A DNA stretch of 20,684 nt from Deltaproteobacteria bacterium (GTDB taxonomy: Bacteria > Desulfobacterota > JADFXK01): the NCBI GenBank assembly GCA_015233285.1, contig JADFYA010000014.1:1-20684 (forward strand). The letters are read 5' to 3'. This document shows, piece after piece, positions 1 through 7,484 of the stretch. The position numbers and the translations under genes are program-made. How positions within the stretch are numbered: position 1 is the first letter of the stretch; each line of letters opens with the position of its first letter. The notes beneath the pieces were generated by a model. That model worked only from the letters and a program-made list of their open reading frames with translations, did not search any database and had not been told where the DNA came from.

Positions 1-139
1 CGTTAGTGTGGTGGCCGGGATGGGCTTTGAAGACATGGCCGCAGGCATCAGGTTGGGCCCGCTTAAGATCATTCGTCTGGGGCGGGATATCTTAGTGGAA
101 GCAGAGGTGTTGAAAGAATCCGGTGCGGTTTTTCCGTGA
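1..139 (+). CDS. ribD: RibD C-terminal end (5-amino-6-(5-phosphoribosylamino)uracil reductase domain), partial
   Basis: An open frame enters from the left edge (reading from base 2) and stops at a TGA at 137-139. It gives about 45 residues ending in a GPLKIIRLGRDILVEAEV-like strand. That pattern resembles the last beta strand of the RibD reductase domain, where 'R-x-x-RLGxDLLVEG' is usual. RibD is the bifunctional deaminase/reductase that makes the pyrimidine intermediate of riboflavin synthesis. The assignment leans on context, since ribE, ribBA and ribH follow on the same strand, because only the tail is visible. The start and catalytic residues lie outside the window. Confidence 0.75.
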   Translation, partial: VSVVAGMGFEDMAAGIRLGPLKIIRLGRDILVEAEVLKESGAVFP

Positions 140-255
140 CGATATTCTAACTAGTGTGCTATGGTGATAAACATCATCAAGCCGGCCGAGAGGACGAATG
201 GGCAACCATGCCTCGCCGATTCCGCTTTGAACTAACTTGTAAAAAAGAAAACAAT

Positions 256-903
256 ATGTTTACCGGATTGATCGAAGGCTTGGGACGGATTAAACGGATC
301 GACCGACCGGGTGGTCAACTGCGGCTGACCATTGAGGCCGAATATGACCTTAAGGATTTTGTCCTGGGTGAAAGCATCGCTGTCAGTGGGGTGTGTCTAA
401 CGGTGGTGGCCTTTAGCGGCCGCTCGTTCAGCGTGGATGTCTCTCAAGAGAGCGTCTCCCGGTCCGGCCTGGGCCGCCTGCGGATCAATGATCCGGTCAA
501 TTTAGAGAGGGCCCTCAGGCTGTCTGACCGACTGGGCGGACATCTGGTGTCGGGTCATGTGGATGGCCCGGCGCAACTGGTTAAGCGAGATGAAGTCACC
601 GGATCCATTCGGTTTGTATTTTCCATGGAGCCGGCTTTGATGCGTTACGTCATTCCCAAAGGCTCGATCACCATCGACGGTATCAGCCTGACGGTGAATG
701 AATGTGACCGGCAGACTTTTTCGGTCAATGTCATCCCGCACACGGCCAAGATGACCACCATTGGCTGGAAGCGGCCTGGAGATGTGGTCAATATTGAAAC
801 AGATTTGATCGGGAAGTACGTGGAGAAATTGCTGACGCCGATAGCAGGAACAAGGTCTGGAATAGATTTGGAACTGTTGGGGCAATCTGGATTCTTAAGA
901 TAG
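256..903 (+). CDS. ribE: Riboflavin synthase, alpha chain (lumazine-binding protein)
   Basis: The 215-residue product dismutates two 6,7-dimethyl-8-ribityllumazine molecules to riboflavin, the last step of the pathway. The start is ATG 256 because the protein then begins MFTGLIEGLGRI, the near-invariant N-terminus of the family. The open frame extends to 154, but those 34 extra residues resemble nothing in the family. Two lumazine-binding barrels are visible. The first is residues 1 to about 95 (CLTVVAFSGRSFSVDVSQES). The second runs from about 98 (GHLVSGHVDG) to about 200 (ISLTVNECDRQTFSVNVIPHT). Length is normal. The ribosome site is weak (AAAAGAAAA before ATG). The TAG stop overlaps the first unit of a heptad repeat array. 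The gene lies 116 bp after ribD in the same operon. The symbol is ribE in most genomes, ribC in some. Confidence 0.95.
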   Translation: MFTGLIEGLGRIKRIDRPGGQLRLTIEAEYDLKDFVLGESIAVSGVCLTVVAFSGRSFSVDVSQESVSRSGLGRLRINDPVNLERALRLSDRLGGHLVSGHVDGPAQLVKRDEVTGSIRFVFSMEPALMRYVIPKGSITIDGISLTVNECDRQTFSVNVIPHTAKMTTIGWKRPGDVVNIETDLIGKYVEKLLTPIAGTRSGIDLELLGQSGFLR

Positions 904-979
904 TTGCTTGTTACTTGTTACTTGTTACTTGTTACTTGTTGCATGTTACTGGTTGCTGGTTTCAGGTTATTGGTCAATG
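903..979 (+). repeat. Degenerate 7-bp tandem array, unit GTTRCNN (array 1)
   Basis: Eleven consecutive 7-bp units start at the last base of the ribE stop codon. Four are exactly GTTACTT (910-937), followed by GTTGCAT, GTTACTG, GTTGCTG and more decayed units. The unit equals a third of a 21-nt period, so the DNA reads as the repetitive 'LLVTCYL' type of false protein. The same unit recurs at 1112-1160, 3164-3254 and 11926-11960. Confidence 0.9.
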
Positions 980-1017
980 TCATTGGCTGTAGGATTACAG
1001 ACTTGGTGCGCGCATTA

Positions 1018-1046
1018 CCCAGGGTCAGCGCAGCGCCACCTGAGGG
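1018..1046. repeat. CCCAGGGT-type palindrome, degenerate copy
   Basis: The left half, CCCAGGGTCAGCGCAGCGCC, matches the palindrome in the arms of the 14217-14482 element with one change in the inner part. The right half (ACCTGAGGG) is decayed. It sits in the 125-bp spacer between two oppositely oriented heptad arrays, so it is probably the remnant of a short mobile or REP-like repeat. Confidence 0.7.
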
Positions 1047-1111
1047 CGGAATCTACCTGCTGACTCCCGGTTGGGAATTTAATGATTCTCTTGTGAAGGC
1101 ATCGTTCAACC

Positions 1112-1160
1112 ATTCAACGAGCAACATGCAACATGTAACATGCAACCCGCAACGGGTAAC
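1112..1160 (-). repeat. Degenerate 7-bp tandem array, opposite orientation (array 2)
   Basis: Seven units of NNGYAAC (the reverse complement of GTTRCNN) end just before the ribBA ribosome-binding site: attcaac, gagcaac, atgcaac, atgtaac, atgcaac, ccgcaac, gggtaac. Together with array 1 it makes a long imperfect inverted repeat in the ribE-ribBA leader, which could fold as a hairpin in the mRNA. Confidence 0.85.
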
Positions 1161-1181
1161 GAGTAAGAAAGGATAAAGATT

Positions 1182-2381
1182 ATGGGTGTGGCCAAGATTG
1201 AGGAGGCCATTGCAGATATCCGAGATGGCAAGATGATCATCCTGGTGGACGATGAAGACCGGGAGAACGAGGGCGACCTGACCATAGCCGCAGAAAAGGT
1301 GACCCCGGAAGCCATCAATTTTATGCTCAAGTACTGCCGTGGCCTGATTTGCCTATCTCTTATTTCGGACCAATTGGAAAAACTGAAGCTGCCCATTATG
1401 GTCCGGGATAACCGATCTCCATTTCAAACGGCCTTCACTGTCTCCATTACGGCCAGAAAAGGCGTGACTAAGGGAATGTCGGCACGGGACCGGGCAACGA
1501 CCATTTTGGCCGCGGTGGCCGATGAGGCCAAACCCGAGGACCTGGTTCGACCAGGGCAGATATTTCCGCTGCGGGCAAGACGGGGCGGGGTCCTGGTCCG
1601 CACCGGACAGACGGAAGGTTCGGTGGATTTGTCCAGGCTGGCTGGGCTTAAGCCGGCCGGCGTAATCTGCGAGATTATGAAAGACGACGGGACCATGGCC
1701 CGGATGCCGGATTTGGAGATTTTTGCCGAGAAATACGGGTTCAAGATCGCCACTATCGCCGACTTAGTGGCCTACCGGATGCGGACCGAGTCCTTTGTCC
1801 ATCGGGCCGCGACAACCGTGTTAAACACCAAATACGGCCAGTTTAACGCCATAGCTTATGACAATGACATCGATGACTATCAGCATGTGGCCCTGTACAA
1901 AGGAGCTATTTCTCCAGACAAGGATGTCCTGGTCCGGGTCCATTCCGAATGCCTGACCGGCGATGTTTTTGGATCTCTCCGGTGCGACTGCGGTGATCAA
2001 CTGCATGCAGCCCTGGAAACCATCGAGCGGGAAGGTTCAGGTGTCTTGCTGTACATCCATCAGGAAGGCCGGGGAATCGGCCTGATCAACAAACTCAAGG
2101 CCTACCGTCTTCAAGACCAGGGCCAGGACACGGTGGAAGCCAACATCAGCCTAGGCTTCAAGCCGGATCTGCGGGATTACGGCATAGGGGCTCAGATCCT
2201 GGCCGACCTGGGGGTTCGCCGGATGCGGCTGATGACTAACAATCCCAAGAAGATTATTGGGTTGGAGGGATATGGTTTGACAGTCACGGAACGGGTCCCT
2301 TTGACCGTTTGCCCGGCCCCGGACAATGTTTACTATTTGAGAACAAAATGCCTGAAACTGGGCCATTTATTGGATCTTTAA
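1182..2381 (+). CDS. ribBA: RibBA: DHBP synthase / GTP cyclohydrolase II fusion
   Basis: This 399-residue bifunctional enzyme starts both branches of riboflavin synthesis. The N-terminal half (1 to about 200) is the 3,4-dihydroxy-2-butanone-4-phosphate synthase domain, with [11 protein letters not shown] at 23-33 and CRGLICLSL at 52-60. The C-terminal half (about 207-399) is GTP cyclohydrolase II. It has zinc cysteines C257, C268 and C270, the [11 protein letters not shown] segment at 291-301, and MTNNPKKI at 351-358. AAAGGA lies about 8 nt before the ATG. One oddity stands out: the two histidines usual in DHBP synthase (GHVFPLRA and GHTEA in E. coli RibB) are Gln126 (PGQIFPLRA) and Gln143 ([10 protein letters not shown]). 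The second normally binds the catalytic metal. The acidic loop is intact, so the RibB half may be altered, clade-specific or inactive. The GTP cyclohydrolase II half looks complete. Confidence 0.96.
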   Translation: MGVAKIEEAIADIRDGKMIILVDDEDRENEGDLTIAAEKVTPEAINFMLKYCRGLICLSLISDQLEKLKLPIMVRDNRSPFQTAFTVSITARKGVTKGMSARDRATTILAAVADEAKPEDLVRPGQIFPLRARRGGVLVRTGQTEGSVDLSRLAGLKPAGVICEIMKDDGTMARMPDLEIFAEKYGFKIATIADLVAYRMRTESFVHRAATTVLNTKYGQFNAIAYDNDIDDYQHVALYKGAISPDKDVLVRVHSECLTGDVFGSLRCDCGDQLHAALETIEREGSGVLLYIHQEGRGIGLINKLKAYRLQDQGQDTVEANISLGFKPDLRDYGIGAQILADLGVRRMRLMTNNPKKIIGLEGYGLTVTERVPLTVCPAPDNVYYLRTKCLKLGHLLDL

Positions 2382-2387
2382 AAAATA

Positions 2388-2427
2388 AACCGCAGAAGAC
2401 GCGGGGGCACAGAGAGCGCAGAGGTTA
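2388..2427. repeat. Low-complexity CGCAGAG-rich intergenic patch
   Basis: In the 112-bp ribBA-ribH gap there is a purine-rich run made of variants of cgcaga/gcgcagag (accgcagaag, acgcgggggc, acagagagcg, cagaggtta). It resembles a dispersed junk repeat seen in many bacterial intergenic regions. No function is evident. Confidence 0.35.
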
Positions 2428-2493
2428 TGGGTAGGTATTTTTAATTTTTGCGTCAGTCGCGCTGGGTTATGGGCGCTGGAAGAAAGGAATCAA

Positions 2494-2970
2494 ATGGACG
2501 TGATCAAAACATATGAAGGCAAGCTGATACCCGAGGGACTAAGATTTGCCCTGATCGTCGCCCGGTTTAACAATTTCATCACCGACCGCCTGGTGGAAGG
2601 GGCCATAGATGCGCTCAGCCGCCATGGGGTCAGCCATGAAGATATCGCCATATATAAGGTGCCCGGGGCTTTTGAGATTCCGCTGGTGGCTTTGCAGGTG
2701 GCGCGGCAAAAGAAATATCAGGCCGTAATTTGCCTGGGTGCGGTGATTCGGGGATCCACACCCCACTTTGATTATGTGGCAGCCGAAGTCTCCAAAGGAA
2801 TTGCCCATGCCTCTCTGGAAACCGGAGTGCCGATCATCTTTGGCGTCATCACTACCGACACCATTGAGCAGGCCATTGAACGGGCCGGGACCAAGGCCGG
2901 CAACAAAGGCTGGGGCGCAGCCATCTCGGCCATCGAAATGGCGGATTTGATGCGTAACATGGCTGAGTAA
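2494..2970 (+). CDS. ribH: 6,7-dimethyl-8-ribityllumazine synthase
   Basis: This 158-residue enzyme condenses the RibD-pathway pyrimidine with dihydroxybutanone phosphate to form lumazine, the substrate of RibE. Family motifs are in order: [15 protein letters not shown] near residue 23, the [10 protein letters not shown] substrate loop near 55, and [14 protein letters not shown] near 83-96, which holds the general-acid His and the phosphate-binding Arg. [12 protein letters not shown] near the C-terminus is also typical. GAAAGGA lies 6-8 nt before the ATG. It is the last gene of the rib operon here. The nusB that often follows ribH is absent; a hairpin closes the unit instead. Confidence 0.97.
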   Translation: MDVIKTYEGKLIPEGLRFALIVARFNNFITDRLVEGAIDALSRHGVSHEDIAIYKVPGAFEIPLVALQVARQKKYQAVICLGAVIRGSTPHFDYVAAEVSKGIAHASLETGVPIIFGVITTDTIEQAIERAGTKAGNKGWGAAISAIEMADLMRNMAE

Positions 2971-3024
2971 TGTCGCCATAGGCGTCACTGTGTCATAAAT
3001 TCTCCCGAGTCAAGGGGAGTATCT

Positions 3025-3049
3025 AAAGGCCGGCTTATTGTCGGCCTTT
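3025..3049 (+). terminator. Hairpin after ribH, probable operon terminator
   Basis: AAAGGCCGGC-TTATT-GTCGGCCTTT forms a 10-bp stem (one G-T pair) with a 5-nt loop, 55 bp after the ribH stop. The A-rich 5' side and T-ending 3' side fit a terminator, but no long U tract follows (GGCTTGG), so strength is uncertain. Confidence 0.6.
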
Positions 3050-3163
3050 GGCTTGGTGGTTATCGATTAAAACAAAGCATAATAGGGATGAATAGGGGGA
3101 AGATTATACACTACTCTATGTGGCTGTAATTGACGCTTCTGTGCGCACCAGCTTCCGGATTAA

Positions 3164-3254
3164 AGACAACCAGCAACGGACAACCCGTAACACGTAACAC
3201 GCAACTCGTAACACGCAACACGCAACCCGCAACGCGTAACCCGCAACCAGCAAT
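3164..3254 (-). repeat. Degenerate 7-bp tandem array (array 3, 13 units)
   Basis: Thirteen uninterrupted units of NNRYAAC (reverse of GTTRCNN or GTTGYCN) run from agacaac to cagcaat, including acgcaac three times and ccgcaac twice. It ends 15 bp before the start codon of the following sensor gene, so it would lie in that gene's leader. It is the longest of the four arrays. Confidence 0.9.
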
Positions 3255-3269
3255 TCAGGGAATTCTTCA

Positions 3270-4916
3270 ATGTGGCTAAATGTAAACATTATATTGATAA
3301 TTATTTCATCATGTTGCCTATTCATGTCCGCCGACGTGGGCTACGGGGCTGAGATCAAGATTGGGGTGCTGGCCAATCGGGGTCCGGAAGCTTGTAAAAA
3401 GATGTGGGATCCGACTGCCGCGTACTTATCGTCGAAGTTACATGGCTACACCTTTAGGATTGTTCCACTATCATTTGATGAAATCCCTTCTTCCGTCCGA
3501 AAGGAGGAAATGGATTTTATACTTGTTAATCCGTCTATTTATGTTGATCTCGAACTCAGTTATGGAATCTCACGTATCGCGACCATCAGAAACGACTCTT
3601 CCATCGCCTATCCGGTTTACGGTGGTGTAATTTTTGTCAGATCGGACAACTCCAAGGTGAATAACCTGAAAGATTTAATCGGTAAACGGTTTGTCGCGGT
3701 TGACCGGACTTCACTAGGCGGCTGGCAAGCTGCCTGGCGGGAATTCAAACATGGGGGAATTGACCCAGATAAAGATTTCAAAAACATATCTTTTTTGGGG
3801 AGTCACGAATCGGTTATCCAAAACGTGTTGGATGGCGGGGCCGATGCCGGGACAGCCAATAGTGATGTGTTCGCTGAGTTATTACGAAATGGCAAGATTA
3901 AGCCAAAGGACTTCCGGATCATTGTTCCTGAATGGGTTAATCTGAACAAAGATGAATTCTCCTATCCGGTCAGCACGAGACTTTACCCGGACTGGCCCTT
4001 TTCAAAACTGCGCAAGACGTCCGAGGACTTATCCACAAAGGTAGCTATCGCCCTTTTAAGCATGAGTCCCGATGATGAAGCAGCACGCCTGGCTGATGCG
4101 CATGGCTGGTCGTATCCACTCAATTATCAAAGCGTCCATGAATTAAAAAAAGAACTGAAAATAGATAGTTACAGAGATTACGGGAAAATAGCCATGAGTG
4201 ATATTTATAAGAAACACAAGATGATGATATGGCTATCTATTTTTATATTCTGCACTTTGCTGTCGGCATCAATTGTCTTGGCCTATTTATATCGCGAGAC
4301 CATACTGGCAAAAAATAGACTAAGGAAAGAAAAGGAGACGGCTCAAAAGTACCTGGATGTGGCGGGTGCAATTCTCTTAATTATCGATTGTGATCAGCGG
4401 GTTGTTCTCTTGAACAAACGAGGATGCAACATCTTAGGCTTCTGTGAAGAAGACGTCATCGGAAAGAATTGGTTCGATAATTTCATTCCTCAAAAGAATG
4501 GCAATGAAATGAAAGAATTATTCACCAAAATAATTACCGGAGCCATAGATCGGAACAAGAGTTTTGAAAGTGCGGTATGCAACAAACACGGAGAGGAAAG
4601 GTCTATTTCCTGGTACTATACCATCTTGATGGATGAAGATAGTCTTAGACCGTCTGTTTTATGTTCAGGAGAGGATGTAACTGAACGTAACAATCTAATT
4701 GACCGGCTGAAAAGTGCTCTGTCTGAGGTCAAGACTTTAGGTGGCTTGTTGCCCATCTGCTCTCACTGCAAGAGCATCAGAGATGATAAAGGATATTGGA
4801 GCCGGTTGGAGGCATACATATCAAAACGAACCGACGCTGAATTCACACATAGCATTTGCCCTGAATGTGTTAAAGAATTCTATCCCGACCTGGGTGACCA
4901 TGAAGATTTTAGCTGA
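3270..4916 (+). CDS. Membrane sensor: PhnD-like binding domain, PAS domain, CxxC...CxxC tail
   Basis: A 548-residue protein. Residues 1-26 are a signal sequence ending ..GYGA. Residues 27 to about 300 match the PhnD/phosphonate-type periplasmic binding fold: EIKIGVLANRGPE; an FILVNPSIY strand; YGGVIFVRSDN; LIGKRFVAVDRTSLGGW; and VLDGGADAGTANSDVF. Residues 318-341 are a membrane helix, 345-358 a charged linker, and about 360-472 a PAS domain (AGAILLIIDCDQRVVLLNKRG..ILGF). The end (490-540) is LGGLLPICSHCKSIRDDKGYW...HSICPECVKEFYP, with paired cysteines C497/C500 and C530/C533. No histidine kinase, GGDEF, EAL or HD domain follows. A role in sensing a periplasmic oxyanion or small ligand is inferred; the output is unknown. 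ATG 3270 is preferred because it opens the signal peptide. Confidence 0.85.
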   Translation: MWLNVNIILIIISSCCLFMSADVGYGAEIKIGVLANRGPEACKKMWDPTAAYLSSKLHGYTFRIVPLSFDEIPSSVRKEEMDFILVNPSIYVDLELSYGISRIATIRNDSSIAYPVYGGVIFVRSDNSKVNNLKDLIGKRFVAVDRTSLGGWQAAWREFKHGGIDPDKDFKNISFLGSHESVIQNVLDGGADAGTANSDVFAELLRNGKIKPKDFRIIVPEWVNLNKDEFSYPVSTRLYPDWPFSKLRKTSEDLSTKVAIALLSMSPDDEAARLADAHGWSYPLNYQSVHELKKELKIDSYRDYGKIAMSDIYKKHKMMIWLSIFIFCTLLSASIVLAYLYRETILAKNRLRKEKETAQKYLDVAGAILLIIDCDQRVVLLNKRGCNILGFCEEDVIGKNWFDNFIPQKNGNEMKELFTKIITGAIDRNKSFESAVCNKHGEERSISWYYTILMDEDSLRPSVLCSGEDVTERNNLIDRLKSALSEVKTLGGLLPICSHCKSIRDDKGYWSRLEAYISKRTDAEFTHSICPECVKEFYPDLGDHEDFS

Positions 4917-5089
4917 GTCTTTATCCGATTACAATTACCCGGCATATTTTATAAGAATAATTGATTATACCTCGAACGGCCCTGATTGTCCTTTCTTGAT
5001 CCCGTCACCCTGGGTAAGGGCGGCCCCCAAATTGTCAATTGAAACCGTTCAAAGTATAAGTTGCAGCATCTGGGCTGCCTTCTATCGGG

Positions 5090-7099
5090 CTAAAAATCTT
5101 TGAAGTCGTCTCCGTCCATCGGGATCACTCGACCGGGATGAATCTCTCGGGTAGCTTTGCCCATTGTCGGTTTGGCTCTGTTCGGCCTGGGTGGGACCGC
5201 CTTAACCGGGATAGGTAACCGGCTGCCCGATCCAGTCCTGGTCCCGGCTGTTGTTTTTCCATCTACTCGTTCTTCTTTCTCACGGCCCTCCAGCAAAGCC
5301 TCCAGAGAAGTTACGAAGACCTGTAATTGATCCGCCTGGGCGGTCATTTCCTCCGAGGCTGAAGCCGATTCTTCGGCGTTGGCCGCGTTTTGTTGGGTCA
5401 CCCTGTCCATCTCGCCGATGGCTTTGGTAATACCGCTGATGCCTTCGGATTGTTCTCGGGAGGCGACGGTGATTTCTCCGATCAACTCGCCGACTTTGGT
5501 CACACTGCCGGCTACCTGGGAGAAAGCCCCACTCGTTTGAGAGACCAAGGCGGTCCCCTCCTTAATTTTCTTGACGATTCCTTCAATTAGTGAAGAAGTG
5601 TTTTTGGCTGCCTCGGCTGCCCGTAAGGCCAGATTCCGAACCTCATCCGCCACCACGGCAAATCCGGCTCCGGCTTCTCCGGCCCGGGCCGCCTCCACCG
5701 CTGCATTCAAGGCCAGGTGATTGGTCTGGAAGGCGATCTCGTCTATCGTCTTGACAATCTTTGAGGTCTGATCACTGGCCTGAGATATTTCGTCCATCGA
5801 TTTGGTCAATAGGACCATGGAATTATTGGCTGAGCCAACCACGTCGGTTGTCCCTTTCATCAAATCATTGGCCTGGCGGGCATTGTCGGCATTGCGGCCG
5901 GTCATGGATGACATCTCTTCCATCGATGAGGAAGTCTCTTCGAGTGACGCGGCTTGTTCCGACGACCCCTCAGCCAGGGATTGGCCGGCCGAAGAGAGTT
6001 GAGACGATGCCGAGGCCACCTGGCCGGCGCTTTCCTTCAGCCCGTCGATGATCCTGGTAATCGGTCGGGTGATCGACCGGCTGGTCAATAGAGCGACTAA
6101 AATGACGGCTAAGAGGCCGATGCCGCCGGTGATCATGATTAACCGGGTTATGGTGGTGATTGGGGCAAATGCTTCAGCTTCGTCGATCTCGGCGATGATG
6201 GCCCAGTTGAGACCAAAAACAGTGAGCGGATCATGGGCCGACAGAACCGACTGGTTGTTGAAACCGGTGATCAAGTGATTCCCATCTTTGCCGGCCAGGG
6301 ATTCCCGGGTGGCCACCGTATCCACCTTCCCGTTGGCTGGATTGGCAAAGGAGGCCTTGACCGAGCGATTGGTCTTGTCCAGAAACGAGTCTGACCGCAT
6401 TAGATAGTCCGGGCCGACCATATACACATCACCGGTCTTGCCCATGCCGGTTCGTTCTTGCATGATGGCGTTAATAGCCTCGATGGGTAATTGCAGGACC
6501 AGCACTCCGACTGTTTTGCCGCCTTTTTTAACCGGTGCGCCGACAAAGGCGGCTGGTTCATTATTGGACGGGGCATAAGATTCAAAGTCCTGGAGGGTCG
6601 GATTGCTCAAAGCTTTCTTGAAACATTTACCCACGACACTGTCTTTCAACGGGCCGGTGACTATATTCTGACCTAAGTCCGGTTTTTTACCAACGGAATA
6701 AACCACGTCGCCGTCTTCTGCGATAAGCATCACATCATAATAACCGGACACTTTCTTGTATTGTTCCAGCCAAGGTCCATACTCGGCGGCCAGGGCTTTC
6801 CATTTGGGACCGTCCACCTTCTTACCCTCGGTCATATAGGCTGCCTCGAAGGACTCCAGGGCAGACACCAGCCAATTGTTCGCGGCCAGAACCGTGACAT
6901 CGCCCATTCGGTCCTTGAAGTATATTTCAATTTGGTTCTTTTTGATCATTTGAACTGCCTCGAGCTTCTCAGAGACGTCCTCGGAAATGGCGTGGCGGGC
7001 CTGATTTAAAGAAATGCCTCCGATAACCGCAAAAGGAATTATCCCGACGGCTATAAAAATCAACATGAGTTTGGTTCTGAGCTTCAGATTTAGAAACAT
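5090..7099 (-). CDS. Methyl-accepting chemotaxis protein with periplasmic Cache-type sensor
   Basis: A 669-residue chemoreceptor. A first membrane helix spans about 10-31 and a second about 319-339. The roughly 285 residues between them look like a double-Cache sensor (YDVMLIAEDGDVVYSVGK near 121; TGDVYMVGPDYLMRSDS near 222). A short HAMP-like segment follows (RSITRPITRIIDGL). The signalling domain has the conserved hairpin tip EIAFQTNHLALNAAVEAARAGEAGAGFAVVADEVRNLALRAAEAA at 454-498, which contacts CheA and CheW. The protein ends in a Pro/Lys-rich linker (about 605-655) and an acidic IPMDGDDFKDF tail. No NWETF-type pentapeptide is present. GGAG lies 7 nt before the ATG on the minus strand. 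The ligand cannot be named. It is divergent from parC. Confidence 0.95.
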   Translation of the reverse strand: MFLNLKLRTKLMLIFIAVGIIPFAVIGGISLNQARHAISEDVSEKLEAVQMIKKNQIEIYFKDRMGDVTVLAANNWLVSALESFEAAYMTEGKKVDGPKWKALAAEYGPWLEQYKKVSGYYDVMLIAEDGDVVYSVGKKPDLGQNIVTGPLKDSVVGKCFKKALSNPTLQDFESYAPSNNEPAAFVGAPVKKGGKTVGVLVLQLPIEAINAIMQERTGMGKTGDVYMVGPDYLMRSDSFLDKTNRSVKASFANPANGKVDTVATRESLAGKDGNHLITGFNNQSVLSAHDPLTVFGLNWAIIAEIDEAEAFAPITTITRLIMITGGIGLLAVILVALLTSRSITRPITRIIDGLKESAGQVASASSQLSSAGQSLAEGSSEQAASLEETSSSMEEMSSMTGRNADNARQANDLMKGTTDVVGSANNSMVLLTKSMDEISQASDQTSKIVKTIDEIAFQTNHLALNAAVEAARAGEAGAGFAVVADEVRNLALRAAEAAKNTSSLIEGIVKKIKEGTALVSQTSGAFSQVAGSVTKVGELIGEITVASREQSEGISGITKAIGEMDRVTQQNAANAEESASASEEMTAQADQLQVFVTSLEALLEGREKEERVDGKTTAGTRTGSGSRLPIPVKAVPPRPNRAKPTMGKATREIHPGRVIPMDGDDFKDF

Positions 7100-7230
7100 G
7101 GCCTTACTCCATCAAGGTGTTCGATGTGACATTAGGGCTCCCGGCAACGGCCGGACAGTCATGAAAGATGAGATTTCATAGGCGTTGGCTATGTTATCAC
7201 GGGCACTCGATAATAGCAATTTTTAATATC

Positions 7231-7248
7231 ATAATATGCGGATATTAT
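7231..7248. promoter_or_regulatory. AT-rich perfect inverted repeat between divergent MCP and parC genes
   Basis: ATAATAT-GCGG-ATATTAT has 7-bp arms around a 4-bp centre, inside an AT-rich tract (7217-7256) of the 385-bp divergent gap. It lies about 130 bp upstream of the MCP start. It could be an operator or UP-like element for the MCP gene. No clear sigma-28 or sigma-54 motif was found beside it. Confidence 0.35.
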
Positions 7249-7421
7249 TAATATAACCTGGTAGGTGAAATGTTCTGTGTCTTTTCGTTGACAAAGCGCC
7301 ATAAAGTGTGGCGCCGAAGAACAAAACCATTATGATATTGCCCAGAGATATGCCGGCTTGGGTGATAGGTGCGACATTTTGTGCCTTATGCCCGGCAAAA
7401 CACCACATCTGGGACTTTGTC

Positions 7422-7451
7422 TTGACACCGCCGGAACTCGTCTGGTAGATA
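7422..7451 (+). promoter_or_regulatory. Possible sigma70 promoter of parC-parE, with flanking direct repeats
   Basis: TTGACA (7422-7427), an 18-bp spacer and TAGATA (7446-7451, only 3 of 6 matches) lie 34 bp before the parC ATG. The 10-mer ACCGCCGGAA occurs twice, at 7427-7436 and 7453-7462, bracketing the putative -10. This could be a regulator-binding or supercoiling-responsive site. The evidence is pattern only. Confidence 0.35.
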
Positions 7452-7484
7452 TACCGCCGGAAGCAACTATTTCACGGAGCGAAC

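Noticed and set aside
154..255. 34-residue N-terminal extension of riboflavin synthase
   Set aside because: The family starts at MFTGLIE; the extension has no matching sequence and would need translation from an ATG without a ribosome site.
904..1176. 90-residue frame between ribE and ribBA
   Set aside because: Its start and end are translated heptad repeats (LLVTCYL pattern), its middle is the CCCAGGGT palindrome, and it has no family resemblance.
903..3254. CRISPR array
   Set aside because: The units are contiguous 7-mers without spacers and no cas gene is present.
4741..5103. 120-residue plus-strand frame after the sensor gene
   Set aside because: It mostly overlaps the sensor's CxxC coding region in another frame and runs into the MCP 3' end; no ribosome site or family resemblance.
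7100..7300. Sigma-28 promoter for the chemoreceptor
   Set aside because: A TAAAAATT and a CCCGTGATAA-like string occur on the minus strand, but the spacing does not fit TAAA-N15-GCCGATAA.
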